A stretch of DNA of 32,398 bases from JBMYYR01 sp049609625. GTDB taxonomy: Bacteria; Bacteroidota; Bacteroidia; Flavobacteriales; CAJXXR01. Shown here piece after piece: positions 17,121-26,310 of this stretch; within the stretch, counting starts at the first letter, position 1; the number at the start of each line of letters is the position of its first letter. The DNA lies in NCBI GenBank assembly GCA_049609625.1, contig JBMYYR010000022.1, positions 1 to 32,398 on the forward strand, given 5' to 3'. Under the pieces are notes generated by a model. It saw only the letters and a program-made list of their open reading frames with translations, was not told the DNA's origin and made no database searches. Position numbers and translations under genes: made by a program.

Positions 17121-17129
17121 GAGTTGAAC

Positions 17130-17399
17130 TTATCGTCTCAATCCTAATTCTTTAACTATATTTCGGTAACGCTCAATGTCTTTAGCTTTTAGATAGTCTA
17201 AAAGTGAACGTCTTTTACCAACCAAAAGGGTTAGTGATCGTTGGGTGTTGTAATCTTTTTTGTTGCTCTTCAAATGCCCAGTTAAATGCGCAATGCGGTA
17301 AGAGAATAAGGCGATTTGACCTTCGGCAGAACCTGTATCGTTTGGTCCTTTTCCGTGTTTAGCAAAAATCTCTGCTTTCTTTTCTGATGTTAAATACAT
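17130..17399 (-). CDS. rpsO: 30S ribosomal protein S15
   Basis: Binds 16S rRNA in the platform early in 30S assembly. It has 89 residues from ATG 17399, the exact usual length. Motifs: NDTGSAEGQIALFSYRI, HLKSNKKDYNTQRSL and LVGKRRSLLDYLK. The open frame extends 17 codons further upstream, but that part overlaps the -7 promoter box at 17448-17455 and is not family sequence, so I reject the longer start. It is followed by a terminator and pnp. Confidence 0.97.
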   Translation of the reverse strand: MYLTSEKKAEIFAKHGKGPNDTGSAEGQIALFSYRIAHLTGHLKSNKKDYNTQRSLTLLVGKRRSLLDYLKAKDIERYRNIVKELGLRR

Positions 17400-17447
17400 A
17401 TCAAAATGTTTTTCAATGTTTGTAATGTAGCTTTCTTTAAGCGACCG

Positions 17448-17455
17448 CAAATATA
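17448..17455 (-). promoter_or_regulatory. -7 element of the rpsO promoter
   Basis: TATATTTG on the minus strand, a full match to TAnnTTTG, 48 bases before the S15 start. No TTG at the expected upstream spacing was seen. Confidence 0.5.
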
Positions 17456-17562
17456 CGTATTAATTTGAAACCTATGATTTTGATTTGGTTTATTTCAAAT
17501 TAATTATCCGTTAATTTAAAAAATAAAAAAACTGAACACAACATCTTTATGCTCTCGCCTAA

Positions 17563-18312
17563 TTAATGTAGATCTGGGTGGTAGTTCAAACTAAGATCGG
17601 GATTGAATGCAAAGTTTGAACTTGCAAAATACTGATTCAGCAGGTCGGCATTGAGTTCCGAAGTTTTGAGAAGCTGATGTGGCTTTCCAGCGTCGAGAAG
17701 GAGGCAATAATCAGCATATTTCCAAGCAAAATTGATATTGTGGGAGCTAAAAATAATGAGTTTGTTTTCGGTTTTGGCTAGATTTTGAATCAGTTTGTAG
17801 AGTTCTATTTTTGAAGAAAAATCGAGAAACGCGGTGGGTTCATCCATAAAAATAACTTCCGTTTCTTGGTTTAAGGCTCTGATGAGTTGTACTTTTTGAA
17901 ACTCGCCGTCGCTAAGCTGAAGTACGGAAGTATTGAAAGCGTGCTCGAGCTGAAAAAAAGCCAGAAGTTGATTCACTTTTGAACTGGAATGTGATGTTGA
18001 AAACCATCTTTTGTGTGGAATCCGACCTAAATCAATATAATCCGTAACCGACATCGAAAAGTGTGGACGCTGGCTAGGGTACAAAATAGAGAATTTTTTC
18101 GATCGTTCGTTTTTGGATAAGGCCCCGATCGGTTTTCCACACCAAGATATAGGTGCTTTTTCATCGAAAAATTGACGTATTAAGGTGCTTTTTCCAGAGC
18201 CATTTTTTCCTAAAACACAAAGGGTTTCTCCTTTGTTCAAAGAAAAACTTAGCTCATTGAAGAGTTTAGTTTCCCCAAAAGCAACACTTAACTGCTCTAC
18301 CTGTAAATCCAT
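17563..18312 (-). CDS. FecE/HmuV-type ABC transporter ATP-binding protein
   Basis: 249 residues, cytosolic ATPase of an importer of the iron-siderophore, haem or cobalamin class. Walker A is GKNGSGKST (near residue 35-43), the signature is LSDGEFQKVQ (the D-G-E form is common in this class), Walker B is VIFMDEPTAFLD, and the switch His is in IIFSSHNINFAW. No permease or binding protein is nearby, so it is an orphan here and must pair with a permease coded elsewhere. It starts 50 bases after the osmC stop and may be the last gene of the tsaE cluster. The substrate cannot be told from sequence. Confidence 0.88.
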   Translation of the reverse strand: MDLQVEQLSVAFGETKLFNELSFSLNKGETLCVLGKNGSGKSTLIRQFFDEKAPISWCGKPIGALSKNERSKKFSILYPSQRPHFSMSVTDYIDLGRIPHKRWFSTSHSSSKVNQLLAFFQLEHAFNTSVLQLSDGEFQKVQLIRALNQETEVIFMDEPTAFLDFSSKIELYKLIQNLAKTENKLIIFSSHNINFAWKYADYCLLLDAGKPHQLLKTSELNADLLNQYFASSNFAFNPDLSLNYHPDLH

Positions 18313-18362
18313 CTGGCAAAGATAGGGATTTTTAATCTGCGTGAGTTAGGGCTCAAAACGAG

Positions 18363-18764
18363 CTACCAAACAAAGTGCGTAAATACCTTCAAATCAGGGT
18401 GTAAACTTTTTGCCACCGGACACGCTTTAGCCACGCGCTCTAAGCTTTGTTGTTGACTTAAGTCTAAATGCCTTGCCTTCATCTTGAACTCAATTTTAAT
18501 TTCGGAAATTCGTCGTGGCGCCGACGCCATTGTTTTGGTTACAAAAGCCTGAGAACCAATCAGATCCCAATGTTCTTTCTGAGCCTTGATACCCATAATG
18601 GTCAGCATACATTGAGCCAAAGCATTAGCCGTCAGATCGGTAGGAGAAAATGTCTCTCCTTTGCCTTGATTATCAGTCGGCGCGTCAGAAATAAGATTTG
18701 TATTCGACTGAATATGAATAGATTCTGTTCGCAATTCACCTAAATAAGTTACTTTTGTCGTCAT
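18363..18764 (-). CDS. OsmC family protein
   Basis: 133 residues; OsmC/Ohr-type proteins reduce organic hydroperoxides using two Cys. Both expected Cys are present: one in TANALAQCMLTIMG (near residue 53) and one in VAKACPVAKSL (near residue 114). The Arg and Glu partners are less clear, so the exact subtype (OsmC versus the YhfA-like group) is open. Its ATG overlaps the stop of the upstream 874-residue gene in an ATGA arrangement, which implies translational coupling. Confidence 0.88.
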   Translation of the reverse strand: MTTKVTYLGELRTESIHIQSNTNLISDAPTDNQGKGETFSPTDLTANALAQCMLTIMGIKAQKEHWDLIGSQAFVTKTMASAPRRISEIKIEFKMKARHLDLSQQQSLERVAKACPVAKSLHPDLKVFTHFVW

Positions 18765-21385
18765 AATTGTACCCGAATGAGTTGGGTTGATTTTGGAGCT
18801 AAAGTTAGCTTGTGTTTCACAATTCCTGTTTTTTTCCCCGAAAACAAGGCTGTATAAATTTTTGACCTTCGTCGATGGGTAGAAATTTTTGCATTCTGCA
18901 GCTCATCACTTGTGTTTTTGAGCAACAAAAGCGTATAAGGTTTGTTAGGCGTCGAAATCACATCAACTACCTGAACATCAACATTATCAATACTAAAACC
19001 AAAATCTTTGGCCCGATTATGTTCTTCCACAACAAAGGGCGGATATGGGCTTTGTTTAGCCTTTTCATCTAACGATAAAATACTGATTTGGTATTCAACA
19101 AATGACATCGAATCGGTTGGTATGTAATTTATAAAACGTGCTGGGTGCTTTATTTTCTCTTTTGAATCTAAGTTTAAATCTCTATAATTCACAAAATTAT
19201 ACTGCCAATGCAACTGGTCTGAGCTTTCGATTTGAAGCTTAATATCGGTGTATTTAAAAACAGATGTCTTTGATGAAAACGTATTCAAAATTTGATGACG
19301 CTTATAGCCCAAATCTGCTTTAAATTCAAGATCCAAACTATAGGCATGAGGCAGCAGCATTGACGCTAAATCAAAATGAAGTGAATGGGCTTTTGGCACG
19401 TTTTTCCAATACAATCTTTTAACAATAACATTTTGATTATCAAATACATAATCAACTGTTTTTAGAACCAAATTTTCTGCATACAGCCATTCTGTAGTAA
19501 GCGTTTTGAACAAACCAGAACCTGATTTGAGCTGTTTTTTTGATGAAAGCAACTCGAGCCTTTCCCGCTCCAAATCATTAAAAACTATAGGGCTTATAAG
19601 TGGCCGATTTGGTTTGGAAAGCCATTGGTTTCCGAACTTCCAAACGATGCCTTTTTTCTTAACGTTTAGCTTGAACTTTGATTTAGATTTTGGTTTAACT
19701 TTAGTGTCTGAGAGCTTTATTTTAACAGAAGAAAAACCTTGAATTTCGGGAATATAAATCCAATATTCTCCTTTATCCATTTCTTGTACCGGAAGCCGCT
19801 CTCCAGTTTCTAATTGTCCCGATGTCCATTCGCCTTGCCTACGATGGTAGAAATGCACTAAACCACTGAAAGTCTTAGCAGTCGGATTGAAACATCTGAG
19901 CTCCTCAGAGCTTAATGTATCTGATTGATTTTCAGCAATTAATTCTTTTAACGGATGTGGATTAATGTGCTTTATATTATCTAATTTTCGAGCTTGTTGA
20001 ACTTGATCTGTTGTCGGAATCGAACTAAAATGCTGCCTTCTGAACGCTTCAAAAAAATCAGCCAAGTGCGAGAGCCGTAGCCCTGTTGAGCTGTAAGTTG
20101 TATTCCAATTAGCCAACCAGCTTTGTAGAGCTCTAGCTTCCTCAGATGTTTTGACACCAAACATCAAAGCCGAGCTTTTGTAACTGTAATTCGCTGATTT
20201 TAATTGCTTTAGATGGCATAAAATAGCTTTTCTAAAACTCACTTCATCTGTTGCCACACCTAAATTTAAGGCTTTATATAGCAATAACTTTCTGTCGCCA
20301 TCCTCATAAAATTCTGCCGCAAGTTGTTGATTTTGTACCGATTTTGGATAAAAATTTCTGTCGCTCGGCATCCAAGCCAAAAAATCAATTCCATAATCGA
20401 GATAGCTATTCATTACCGACCTTCCAGGGTAGGTTTTGCGCCTTAAAGCCGATTTACGAACTCTTCCCATTTGGTCTAGACTTGCTAGTTTTTTTATTCG
20501 ATTTTCATCTTCAGGATGAACAGAAAAATTGACAGGTGGTCGGTCTAGGTCTTCATTCCAAACCAACACCTCAGTAGGGTTTTGCAGCTCATAAGGCAAG
20601 TCAGGAATTTCATGCAACAAACTATCTGCCAGTATATTAATATAAATTTGATGTGCAAGTATCGGCTCTAAATCAATAAATTCACGGCCCAATTTCTTAT
20701 TTACTTTCCTCCATTCAATATCGAGACCTGTTTCAAACTCCGCGCCTTCCAAGACCATGCTTTGCATCTGAAAACCTGGTTTAAAATGCATGAGTTGAGA
20801 ACCAAAGTCAGTAATCAGTCGCAATTCTTGAACCTCTACAAGATTCGATTCAATAAAAAGCTCTCGCTTTCCCGTTTTGGTTTTGATCCCTAAGTCCAAG
20901 CATTTAATTCGATTTGAAAGTGCTTGCAAAATAAGTTTGGCATTGCCCGATTGGGAAGAAATCTGAAATCGTACAGCTTGTTTTGGCTGTAATGCTGCAT
21001 TTGGAATAGCAAAGCGAACAGCCTGTAAATCAAGCAAGGAGTCGGACAGATTTATGAGGTTTATTTGAGAAGCTTGAAGTTTAGTTTGGTTAGCAAACAC
21101 GTCTAACTCTTCATGTTGCAATTCCACACCATACATAAAAAAATATGATGTATCGCCCATCAAAAGTCCAGAAAGCACTTCACTTTCAATAATCAAATCG
21201 TGTTCATGAAGCCGAGTGGCAGCTTCCGAAAAAGGTATGGTTTCGAGCTGTAATTCTTCCCTATTTCCGCTTACAAACTGATGATATGCTGCATAATAAT
21301 CTGGTCTCAAATCGATAGAAAAACTATCTAAGCTAAACGCAAAAAACAATACCGTTAGACTAAGAAATTTAAAGTGAAACCTCAT
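18761..21385 (-). CDS. Large exported protein of unknown function
   Basis: 874 residues. It starts with a signal peptide (about 1-23, FLSLTVLFFAFSLDSFS). No other membrane segment, lipobox or T9SS sorting domain is evident. The sequence suggests a beta-rich N-terminal part (to about 280), a helical middle (about 310-450, with YLDYGIDFLAWMPSDRNFYPKS) and a beta-rich C-terminal part ending RVQL. It has very few Cys. I do not recognise the family. It overlaps the end of tsaE by 17 bases and the start of osmC by 4 bases, so all three are probably made from one message. The GC and codon use do not stand out from neighbours by eye. Confidence 0.85.
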   Translation of the reverse strand: MRFHFKFLSLTVLFFAFSLDSFSIDLRPDYYAAYHQFVSGNREELQLETIPFSEAATRLHEHDLIIESEVLSGLLMGDTSYFFMYGVELQHEELDVFANQTKLQASQINLINLSDSLLDLQAVRFAIPNAALQPKQAVRFQISSQSGNAKLILQALSNRIKCLDLGIKTKTGKRELFIESNLVEVQELRLITDFGSQLMHFKPGFQMQSMVLEGAEFETGLDIEWRKVNKKLGREFIDLEPILAHQIYINILADSLLHEIPDLPYELQNPTEVLVWNEDLDRPPVNFSVHPEDENRIKKLASLDQMGRVRKSALRRKTYPGRSVMNSYLDYGIDFLAWMPSDRNFYPKSVQNQQLAAEFYEDGDRKLLLYKALNLGVATDEVSFRKAILCHLKQLKSANYSYKSSALMFGVKTSEEARALQSWLANWNTTYSSTGLRLSHLADFFEAFRRQHFSSIPTTDQVQQARKLDNIKHINPHPLKELIAENQSDTLSSEELRCFNPTAKTFSGLVHFYHRRQGEWTSGQLETGERLPVQEMDKGEYWIYIPEIQGFSSVKIKLSDTKVKPKSKSKFKLNVKKKGIVWKFGNQWLSKPNRPLISPIVFNDLERERLELLSSKKQLKSGSGLFKTLTTEWLYAENLVLKTVDYVFDNQNVIVKRLYWKNVPKAHSLHFDLASMLLPHAYSLDLEFKADLGYKRHQILNTFSSKTSVFKYTDIKLQIESSDQLHWQYNFVNYRDLNLDSKEKIKHPARFINYIPTDSMSFVEYQISILSLDEKAKQSPYPPFVVEEHNRAKDFGFSIDNVDVQVVDVISTPNKPYTLLLLKNTSDELQNAKISTHRRRSKIYTALFSGKKTGIVKHKLTLAPKSTQLIRVQL

Positions 21386-21779
21386 ACGTTCTGCCTCCCG
21401 ATTCAGTCATTGAAATTGTAATTTTACAATAGGTTTTTGGCAACAATTCGGCTACACGCTCTGCCCATTCTACAAAACAATAGCCATCAGAAAAAAATAA
21501 TTCTTCTACACCAACATCATAAGCTTCTTCTATAGAATGTAGTCGGTAAAAATCAAAATGATTAACTTCAATTCCATTTATATCATATTGATTTACAATA
21601 GAATAAGTCGGGCTCTGAACCTGACCTTCATAGCCAAGTGCTTTGCAAAAATGCTGCACTAGAGTTGTTTTTCCTGCGCCTAAATCACCCTCTAAAACAA
21701 AAAATTTCACTTTGGAATAGTCTAAAATATCTTTTGAAATAGAGTCTAAATCACTTGTGGATTGATTGATGAATTGCAT
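21369..21779 (-). CDS. tsaE: tRNA t6A-modification ATPase TsaE
   Basis: ATPase that, with TsaB and TsaD, makes N6-threonylcarbamoyl-adenosine at position 37 of ANN-decoding tRNAs. It has 136 residues, near the usual 140-155. Motifs: Walker A LEGDLGAGKTTL (about 33-44), SPTYSIVNQY, HFDFYRL and FVEWAERV. It is the first gene of a cluster with the 874-residue exported protein, osmC and the ABC ATPase. I found no convincing -7 box in 21780-21917, although that stretch is where a promoter should be. Confidence 0.96.
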   Translation of the reverse strand: MQFINQSTSDLDSISKDILDYSKVKFFVLEGDLGAGKTTLVQHFCKALGYEGQVQSPTYSIVNQYDINGIEVNHFDFYRLHSIEEAYDVGVEELFFSDGYCFVEWAERVAELLPKTYCKITISMTESGGRTYEVSL

Positions 21780-21917
21780 ATCGCTTTTACTTATATTTTC
21801 AACCTTAGTTTAAATTCAATGATGATTCTAATGTCGTCGAAAACTCTGACGTGCTGTGTGTTTTTTTTCAATTCCAAGCTCCGCCGTTCAGAGGTCTTAA
21901 TTATCGGTTTCTTTATA

Positions 21918-21963
21918 AAAAAAAGCCTCAAACTGTTTGTCTACAACTTGAGGCTTTTTTATA
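21918..21963 (-). terminator. Terminator after infB
   Basis: 12-bp perfect stem aaaaagcctcaa (21921-21932) / ttgaggcttttt (21949-21960) with T-runs, about 20 bases after the infB stop. It separates infB from tsaE. Confidence 0.88.
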
Positions 21964-21982
21964 GTCATGTCAAAACCTAAAT

Positions 21983-24976
21983 TTACTTTAGCTTTTGTTT
22001 TACTTCCACCATTTCGTAGGCTTCTATGATATCTTCTTCTTTTAGGTCGTTGAATTTGGCTAAATTCAATCCACATTCGTAACCTTTGTTGACTTCTTTT
22101 ACGTCGTCTTTGAATCGTTTTAGCGAACCTAGAGCTCCTGTGTGAATCACGACACCATCACGGATAACGCGAACATCGCTATTTCTTGAAATCTTTCCGG
22201 AAGTTACATAACATCCCGCAATAGTTCCAATTTTAGAAATTTTAAACGTATTTCGGATCACTAAATTGGCTACAATTTCTTCTTTAAACGTTGGCGCAAG
22301 CATGCCTTCCATAGCTTCTTTCACATCATTTATGGCATCATAAATAATAGAGTAGAGGCGGATGTCGATGTCTTCTTGTTCGGCAACTTTTCTCGCCGAT
22401 CCAGACGGACGAACTTGGAAACCAATAATAATTGCGTTAGAAGCCGTGGCTAAAAGCACATCGCTTTCCGAAATTTGTCCAACGCCTTTATGTAGAATAT
22501 TAATTTGGATAGACTCCGTCGACAGTTTTTGTAGAGAGTCCGAAAGGGCTTCTAAAGATCCATCCACATCACCTTTGATAATAATATTGAGCTCTTGGAA
22601 GTCTCCAACAGCCAAACGTCTTCCGATTTCTTCTAGCGTTAGTTGTTTGGTTGTTCTAACAGACTGTTCGCGTTGTAGTTGCGTACGTCTTGTGGCTATC
22701 GATTTTGCTTCTCGCTCATCGTTCATCACATGGAAGGTGTCTCCCGCTTGTGGCGCGCCATTGAGTCCTAAAATACTAACGGGATGCGAAGGCCCTGCTT
22801 TTTCAATTTCATTACCTCGCTCATCATGCATCGCTTTTACTTTTCCGTAATACTGTCCGGTCAAAATAAAATCTCCAACTGTAAGTGTTCCGGTTTGAAC
22901 CAAAATATTGGTCGTATATCCTTTTCCTTTATCAAGCGAAGCTTCCAAAATAGATCCTTTTGCTGCTCGGTCCGGATTGGCTTTAAGCTCCAACAATTCG
23001 GCCTCAAGCAATACGCCTTCAAGCAAAGCGTCAACATTTAAACCTGTTTTGGCAGACACATCATACGATTGATACTTTCCGCCCCAAGACTCAACCAATA
23101 GGTTTTGCCCTGCAAGTTCTTCTTTTATTTTTTCTGGATTTGCGTTTGGCTTATCCACTTTGTTTATCGCAAAAATAATGGGCACGTCGGCAGCTTGTGC
23201 GTGTGCAATCGCTTCTTTGGTTTGGGGCATAATTCTGTCCTCAGCCGAAATAACAATAATAACCACATCGGTTACTTTTGCTCCTCGGGCTCGCATGGCC
23301 GTAAAGGCTTCGTGCCCTGGTGTATCGATAAACGTCATTGGTTTTCCGTTCGGCAATTCTACGCTATACGAGCCTATGTGCTGAGTGATTCCTCCAGCTT
23401 CGCCAGCAATAACGTTGGCGTTTCGGATGTAGTCTAAAAGCGAGGTTTTACCATGATCAACGTGTCCCATTACCGTAACAATCGGCGGTCTTTCTATGGC
23501 GTCTGCGTCGTTTTCTTCTTCCTGCTCTTCGTCGATAGCTTCTTGCATATCGGCACTAACAAACTCGACATTAAAACCAAATTCTTCAGCTACAATTTGA
23601 AGTGTATCCGCATCTAGGCGCTGATTCATCGTTACCATAAGCCCAAGCATCATACAAGACGAAATAACTTCGGTAATAGACACATCCATCATCACAGCCA
23701 ACTCATGAACGGTTACAAATTCTGTAACTTTAATGTGTTTTTGTTCTTGCTCTTGCTGTTTTTGCGCTTTGATTTCCTCTCCTTTTCGCTCATCTCGTTT
23801 CGATTTTTTGTACTTCGAACCTTTTGTTTTCGATGATGAAGTCAGGCGGTTTAGGGTGTCTTTTATTTTCTTTTGGATTTCAGCTTCTGTTGGTTCTGCT
23901 TTCGCTACAGGCTTTTCTCCTCGTCGGCGGTTATTGTTGTTTCGGTTCGCCTGGTTTCTACCTTGTTGGTTCTTGCCTCCTGGTCCCGTTTTGTTAATCC
24001 GCTTACGTTTTTTCTTGTCGGCTTCTTTCTTCTTGGCTGCCGATGAGGCGTTGGAAGAGGCCACTTTTTTGACTGGCTTTTTAAACTTCGACAAATCTAC
24101 TTTTTGACCTGTAAATGTAGGGCCAGAAAGGGTTTTTGATTTTGCCTTAATCACTTCTACTGGTGGTGCTTCGGCTGGTTTTGTCTCTTTTGGAGCTTCC
24201 ACTTCTGGTTGTTTTTCAGCTTGAGCTGATGTTAGCTTTTTGGCCAACTCTTCCTTAAGTTTCGCTTTGTCTTTGGTGCCTACCGTGTTGAATTTTTCTT
24301 GATTTGCTTTTGCTTTCACATCAATTTTACCAACAGATTTGACTCCTTTCAAGGTTTGGCCTTTTGCCTTCACAACCTCAACGTTTTGTTTTGGTGTTTC
24401 TGGTGTCGATTCTACCTTGGCTTTTGGGGCTTCTTCTTTGGCTTTTTCGGTCTTTTTGGCAGAGGTCGGGGCTGCTTTTTTAGACTTTGATGGCTTTTTG
24501 AGGTTATCCAAATCTACCAATCCAACGGTTTTAACGCCTTTTACGGTCGCTTTGGCTTTGGTTACATTTGCCGATTTGGCTGCTTCGGCTTTGGCTTTGG
24601 CTTTTTCTGCTTCGGCTTGGCGTGCTTTTTCTGCGGCTTCCGCCTGAGCTTTTTCTGCGGCTGCGGCTTCGGCTTGCGCCAGCTCTTCTTTGGCTTTTGC
24701 TTCTTTTTCTAAAGCCTCTTTTTGCTCGGCTTCGGCTTCTTTGGCTTGGCGTTCGGCAATAAGCGCTTCTTTCTCTTTAGCTTTCTTCTGCGAGACAGCT
24801 TTAGATTTTAGTTTCTGGCTATGATCGCTCTGAAAAGCTTCATTTAGACAGTCGTATTGCTCAGCCGTAAGTTTGGTGTTCGGTCTAGCTTCAACCTCAA
24901 ATCCTTTTGAGGCCAATTTCTCTACCAAACGATCAATACTTACGTTCAATTCTTTTGCAACCTTACTTAATCTCAT
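21983..24976 (-). CDS. infB: Translation initiation factor IF-2
   Basis: GTPase that places initiator tRNA on the 30S subunit and promotes 50S joining. It has 997 residues. An N-terminal IF2N domain (MRLSKVAKELNVSIDRLVEKL, about 1-50) leads to a long Ala/Glu/Lys-rich, highly charged linker (about 55-400), then a second IF2N-like domain (VHELAVMMDVSITEVISSCM, about 420-470). The G domain follows with GHVDHGKTS (near 503), DTPGHEAF, NKVDKPNANP and SAKTG, then the C-terminal domains. It is the last gene of rimP-nusA-infB, ending in a good terminator. The low-complexity linker is typical for Bacteroidota. Confidence 0.98.
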   Translation of the reverse strand: MRLSKVAKELNVSIDRLVEKLASKGFEVEARPNTKLTAEQYDCLNEAFQSDHSQKLKSKAVSQKKAKEKEALIAERQAKEAEAEQKEALEKEAKAKEELAQAEAAAAEKAQAEAAEKARQAEAEKAKAKAEAAKSANVTKAKATVKGVKTVGLVDLDNLKKPSKSKKAAPTSAKKTEKAKEEAPKAKVESTPETPKQNVEVVKAKGQTLKGVKSVGKIDVKAKANQEKFNTVGTKDKAKLKEELAKKLTSAQAEKQPEVEAPKETKPAEAPPVEVIKAKSKTLSGPTFTGQKVDLSKFKKPVKKVASSNASSAAKKKEADKKKRKRINKTGPGGKNQQGRNQANRNNNNRRRGEKPVAKAEPTEAEIQKKIKDTLNRLTSSSKTKGSKYKKSKRDERKGEEIKAQKQQEQEQKHIKVTEFVTVHELAVMMDVSITEVISSCMMLGLMVTMNQRLDADTLQIVAEEFGFNVEFVSADMQEAIDEEQEEENDADAIERPPIVTVMGHVDHGKTSLLDYIRNANVIAGEAGGITQHIGSYSVELPNGKPMTFIDTPGHEAFTAMRARGAKVTDVVIIVISAEDRIMPQTKEAIAHAQAADVPIIFAINKVDKPNANPEKIKEELAGQNLLVESWGGKYQSYDVSAKTGLNVDALLEGVLLEAELLELKANPDRAAKGSILEASLDKGKGYTTNILVQTGTLTVGDFILTGQYYGKVKAMHDERGNEIEKAGPSHPVSILGLNGAPQAGDTFHVMNDEREAKSIATRRTQLQREQSVRTTKQLTLEEIGRRLAVGDFQELNIIIKGDVDGSLEALSDSLQKLSTESIQINILHKGVGQISESDVLLATASNAIIIGFQVRPSGSARKVAEQEDIDIRLYSIIYDAINDVKEAMEGMLAPTFKEEIVANLVIRNTFKISKIGTIAGCYVTSGKISRNSDVRVIRDGVVIHTGALGSLKRFKDDVKEVNKGYECGLNLAKFNDLKEEDIIEAYEMVEVKQKLK

Positions 24977-25072
24977 ATATTTCGACCTTTTTTCTTCTTT
25001 TGTATTTTTTTAGAAATCTACTGATTTCTTTTCATCTTGTCTTCTGCTACTTCATTGCCTGAAGTCATTTTT

Positions 25073-26302
25073 TTATTCAAATTCAGAAGCCAAAATTTCT
25101 CGAATTTCGATAATGGTTTCTTCTTCCAAATCGGTTCGGTTTACCAAAAATTCTACGCTAAGCTCCAACACACTTTTGGCCGTGTCGCAACCAATTTCTT
25201 TGAGCTGATCCAAAATCCAATCTTCAATTTCGTCTTGAAACTCTGACAGCAATACATCTTCATCCTCGACATCTCGGTAGACATCAATTTCAAAATTTGT
25301 AATCATCCCCGCCAAACGAATATTGGTTCCGCCTCTACCAATAGCCAGAGAGACCTGATCTGGTTTTAGATAAATATTGGCTTTGTTGGTCTCCAAATCA
25401 AGTTTGATAGACGTAATTTTTGCTGGACTCAAAGCTCGTGTTATAAACAATTCCTTGTTCGGCGTGTAGTTGATAACATCAATATTTTCATTCCCCAATT
25501 CTCGCACTATACCATGAATTCGAGAACCTTTCATTCCCACACAGGCCCCAACAGGGTCAATGCGTTCGTCATAAGATTCGACAGCAATTTTGGCTTTTTC
25601 GCCAGGCATACGTTTCACTGCTTTGATGGTAATTAAGCCATCTGCAATTTCTGGAATTTCCATCTCAAACAAACGTTCCAAAAATTCGTTTGCCGTTCTC
25701 GATAGTATAATTTTTGGTTTTGTTCCAACAATTTTTACATCCTGAACAATAGCCCGAACAGACTCTCCTTTTCGGAAATAATCTGACCGAATTTGTTGAT
25801 CTTTTGGCAATATCAGCTCATTATGGTCGTCATCAACCAAAATAATCTCTCCTCGTCGGATGTGGTGGACTTCTCCTGTAATGATTTCGCCAATTAATTC
25901 TTTGTATACTTTATATAAATTAGAGCTGTCGTGCTCTTGTATTCGTGTAATCAAATTCTGACGCATCGCCATAATAGCTCGCCTTCCGAAAGATTCGATG
26001 TAGACTTCTTCTGATACGTCTTCGCCAATTTCAAAATCGGGTTCAATTTTGATGGCTTCGCTATACGTAATTTCGGCGTTGTCGTCTTCTACGGCGTCAT
26101 CGGCAACCACCACGCGGTTTCTCCAAATTTCTAAATCTCCTTTTTGAGGATTGACAATGATGTCGAAATTATCTGTCGAACCATATTTTTTGGTCAACAT
26201 CGCTCGGAATACTTCCTCAAGAATACTCATGAGGGTTACTCTATCTATGCTTTTTTCATCTTTAAACTCTGAAAACGAGTCGATTAATGATATTTTATCC
26301 AT
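25073..26302 (-). CDS. nusA: Transcription termination/antitermination factor NusA
   Basis: Binds RNA polymerase and nascent RNA; affects pausing, termination and antitermination. It has 409 residues against 495 in E. coli, with the acidic repeat domain of enterics missing. Order: N-terminal polymerase-binding domain (about 1-125), S1 domain (LIGEIITGEVHHIRRGEIIL, about 133-200), KH1 (GACVGMKGSRIHGIVREL) and KH2 (SLAIGRGGTNIRLA, about 325-345), and a short acidic tail. It starts 8 bases after rimP. Confidence 0.98.
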   Translation of the reverse strand: MDKISLIDSFSEFKDEKSIDRVTLMSILEEVFRAMLTKKYGSTDNFDIIVNPQKGDLEIWRNRVVVADDAVEDDNAEITYSEAIKIEPDFEIGEDVSEEVYIESFGRRAIMAMRQNLITRIQEHDSSNLYKVYKELIGEIITGEVHHIRRGEIILVDDDHNELILPKDQQIRSDYFRKGESVRAIVQDVKIVGTKPKIILSRTANEFLERLFEMEIPEIADGLITIKAVKRMPGEKAKIAVESYDERIDPVGACVGMKGSRIHGIVRELGNENIDVINYTPNKELFITRALSPAKITSIKLDLETNKANIYLKPDQVSLAIGRGGTNIRLAGMITNFEIDVYRDVEDEDVLLSEFQDEIEDWILDQLKEIGCDTAKSVLELSVEFLVNRTDLEEETIIEIREILASEFE

Positions 26303-26310
26303 CGTTCTGT

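Noticed and set aside
17400..17450. 17-codon upstream extension of rpsO
   Set aside because: S15 is 89 residues from ATG 17399, and the extension overlaps the -7 promoter box.
18340..18360. cgtgagtt near the osmC-ABC gap, similar to the end of the foldback element
   Set aside because: Only 8 bases match, with no partner end or duplication nearby; chance match.
21780..21917. Open minus-strand frame before tsaE (about 42 codons, Lys/Ile-rich)
   Set aside because: No start codon is found and I recognise no family; likely chance in the promoter region of tsaE.
23733..24762. Cys/Phe/Leu-rich plus-strand frames opposite the IF-2 linker
   Set aside because: They mirror the low-complexity Ala/Glu/Lys codons of infB.
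24400..24800. Repeat-like GCT/GCC-rich stretch in infB
   Set aside because: It codes for the Ala/Glu/Lys linker of IF-2, which is naturally low in complexity; not a DNA repeat array.
25012..25029. Small hairpin agaaatc/gatttct between nusA and infB
   Set aside because: Only 7 AT-rich pairs and no T-run in the transcribed direction; weak in a low-GC genome.
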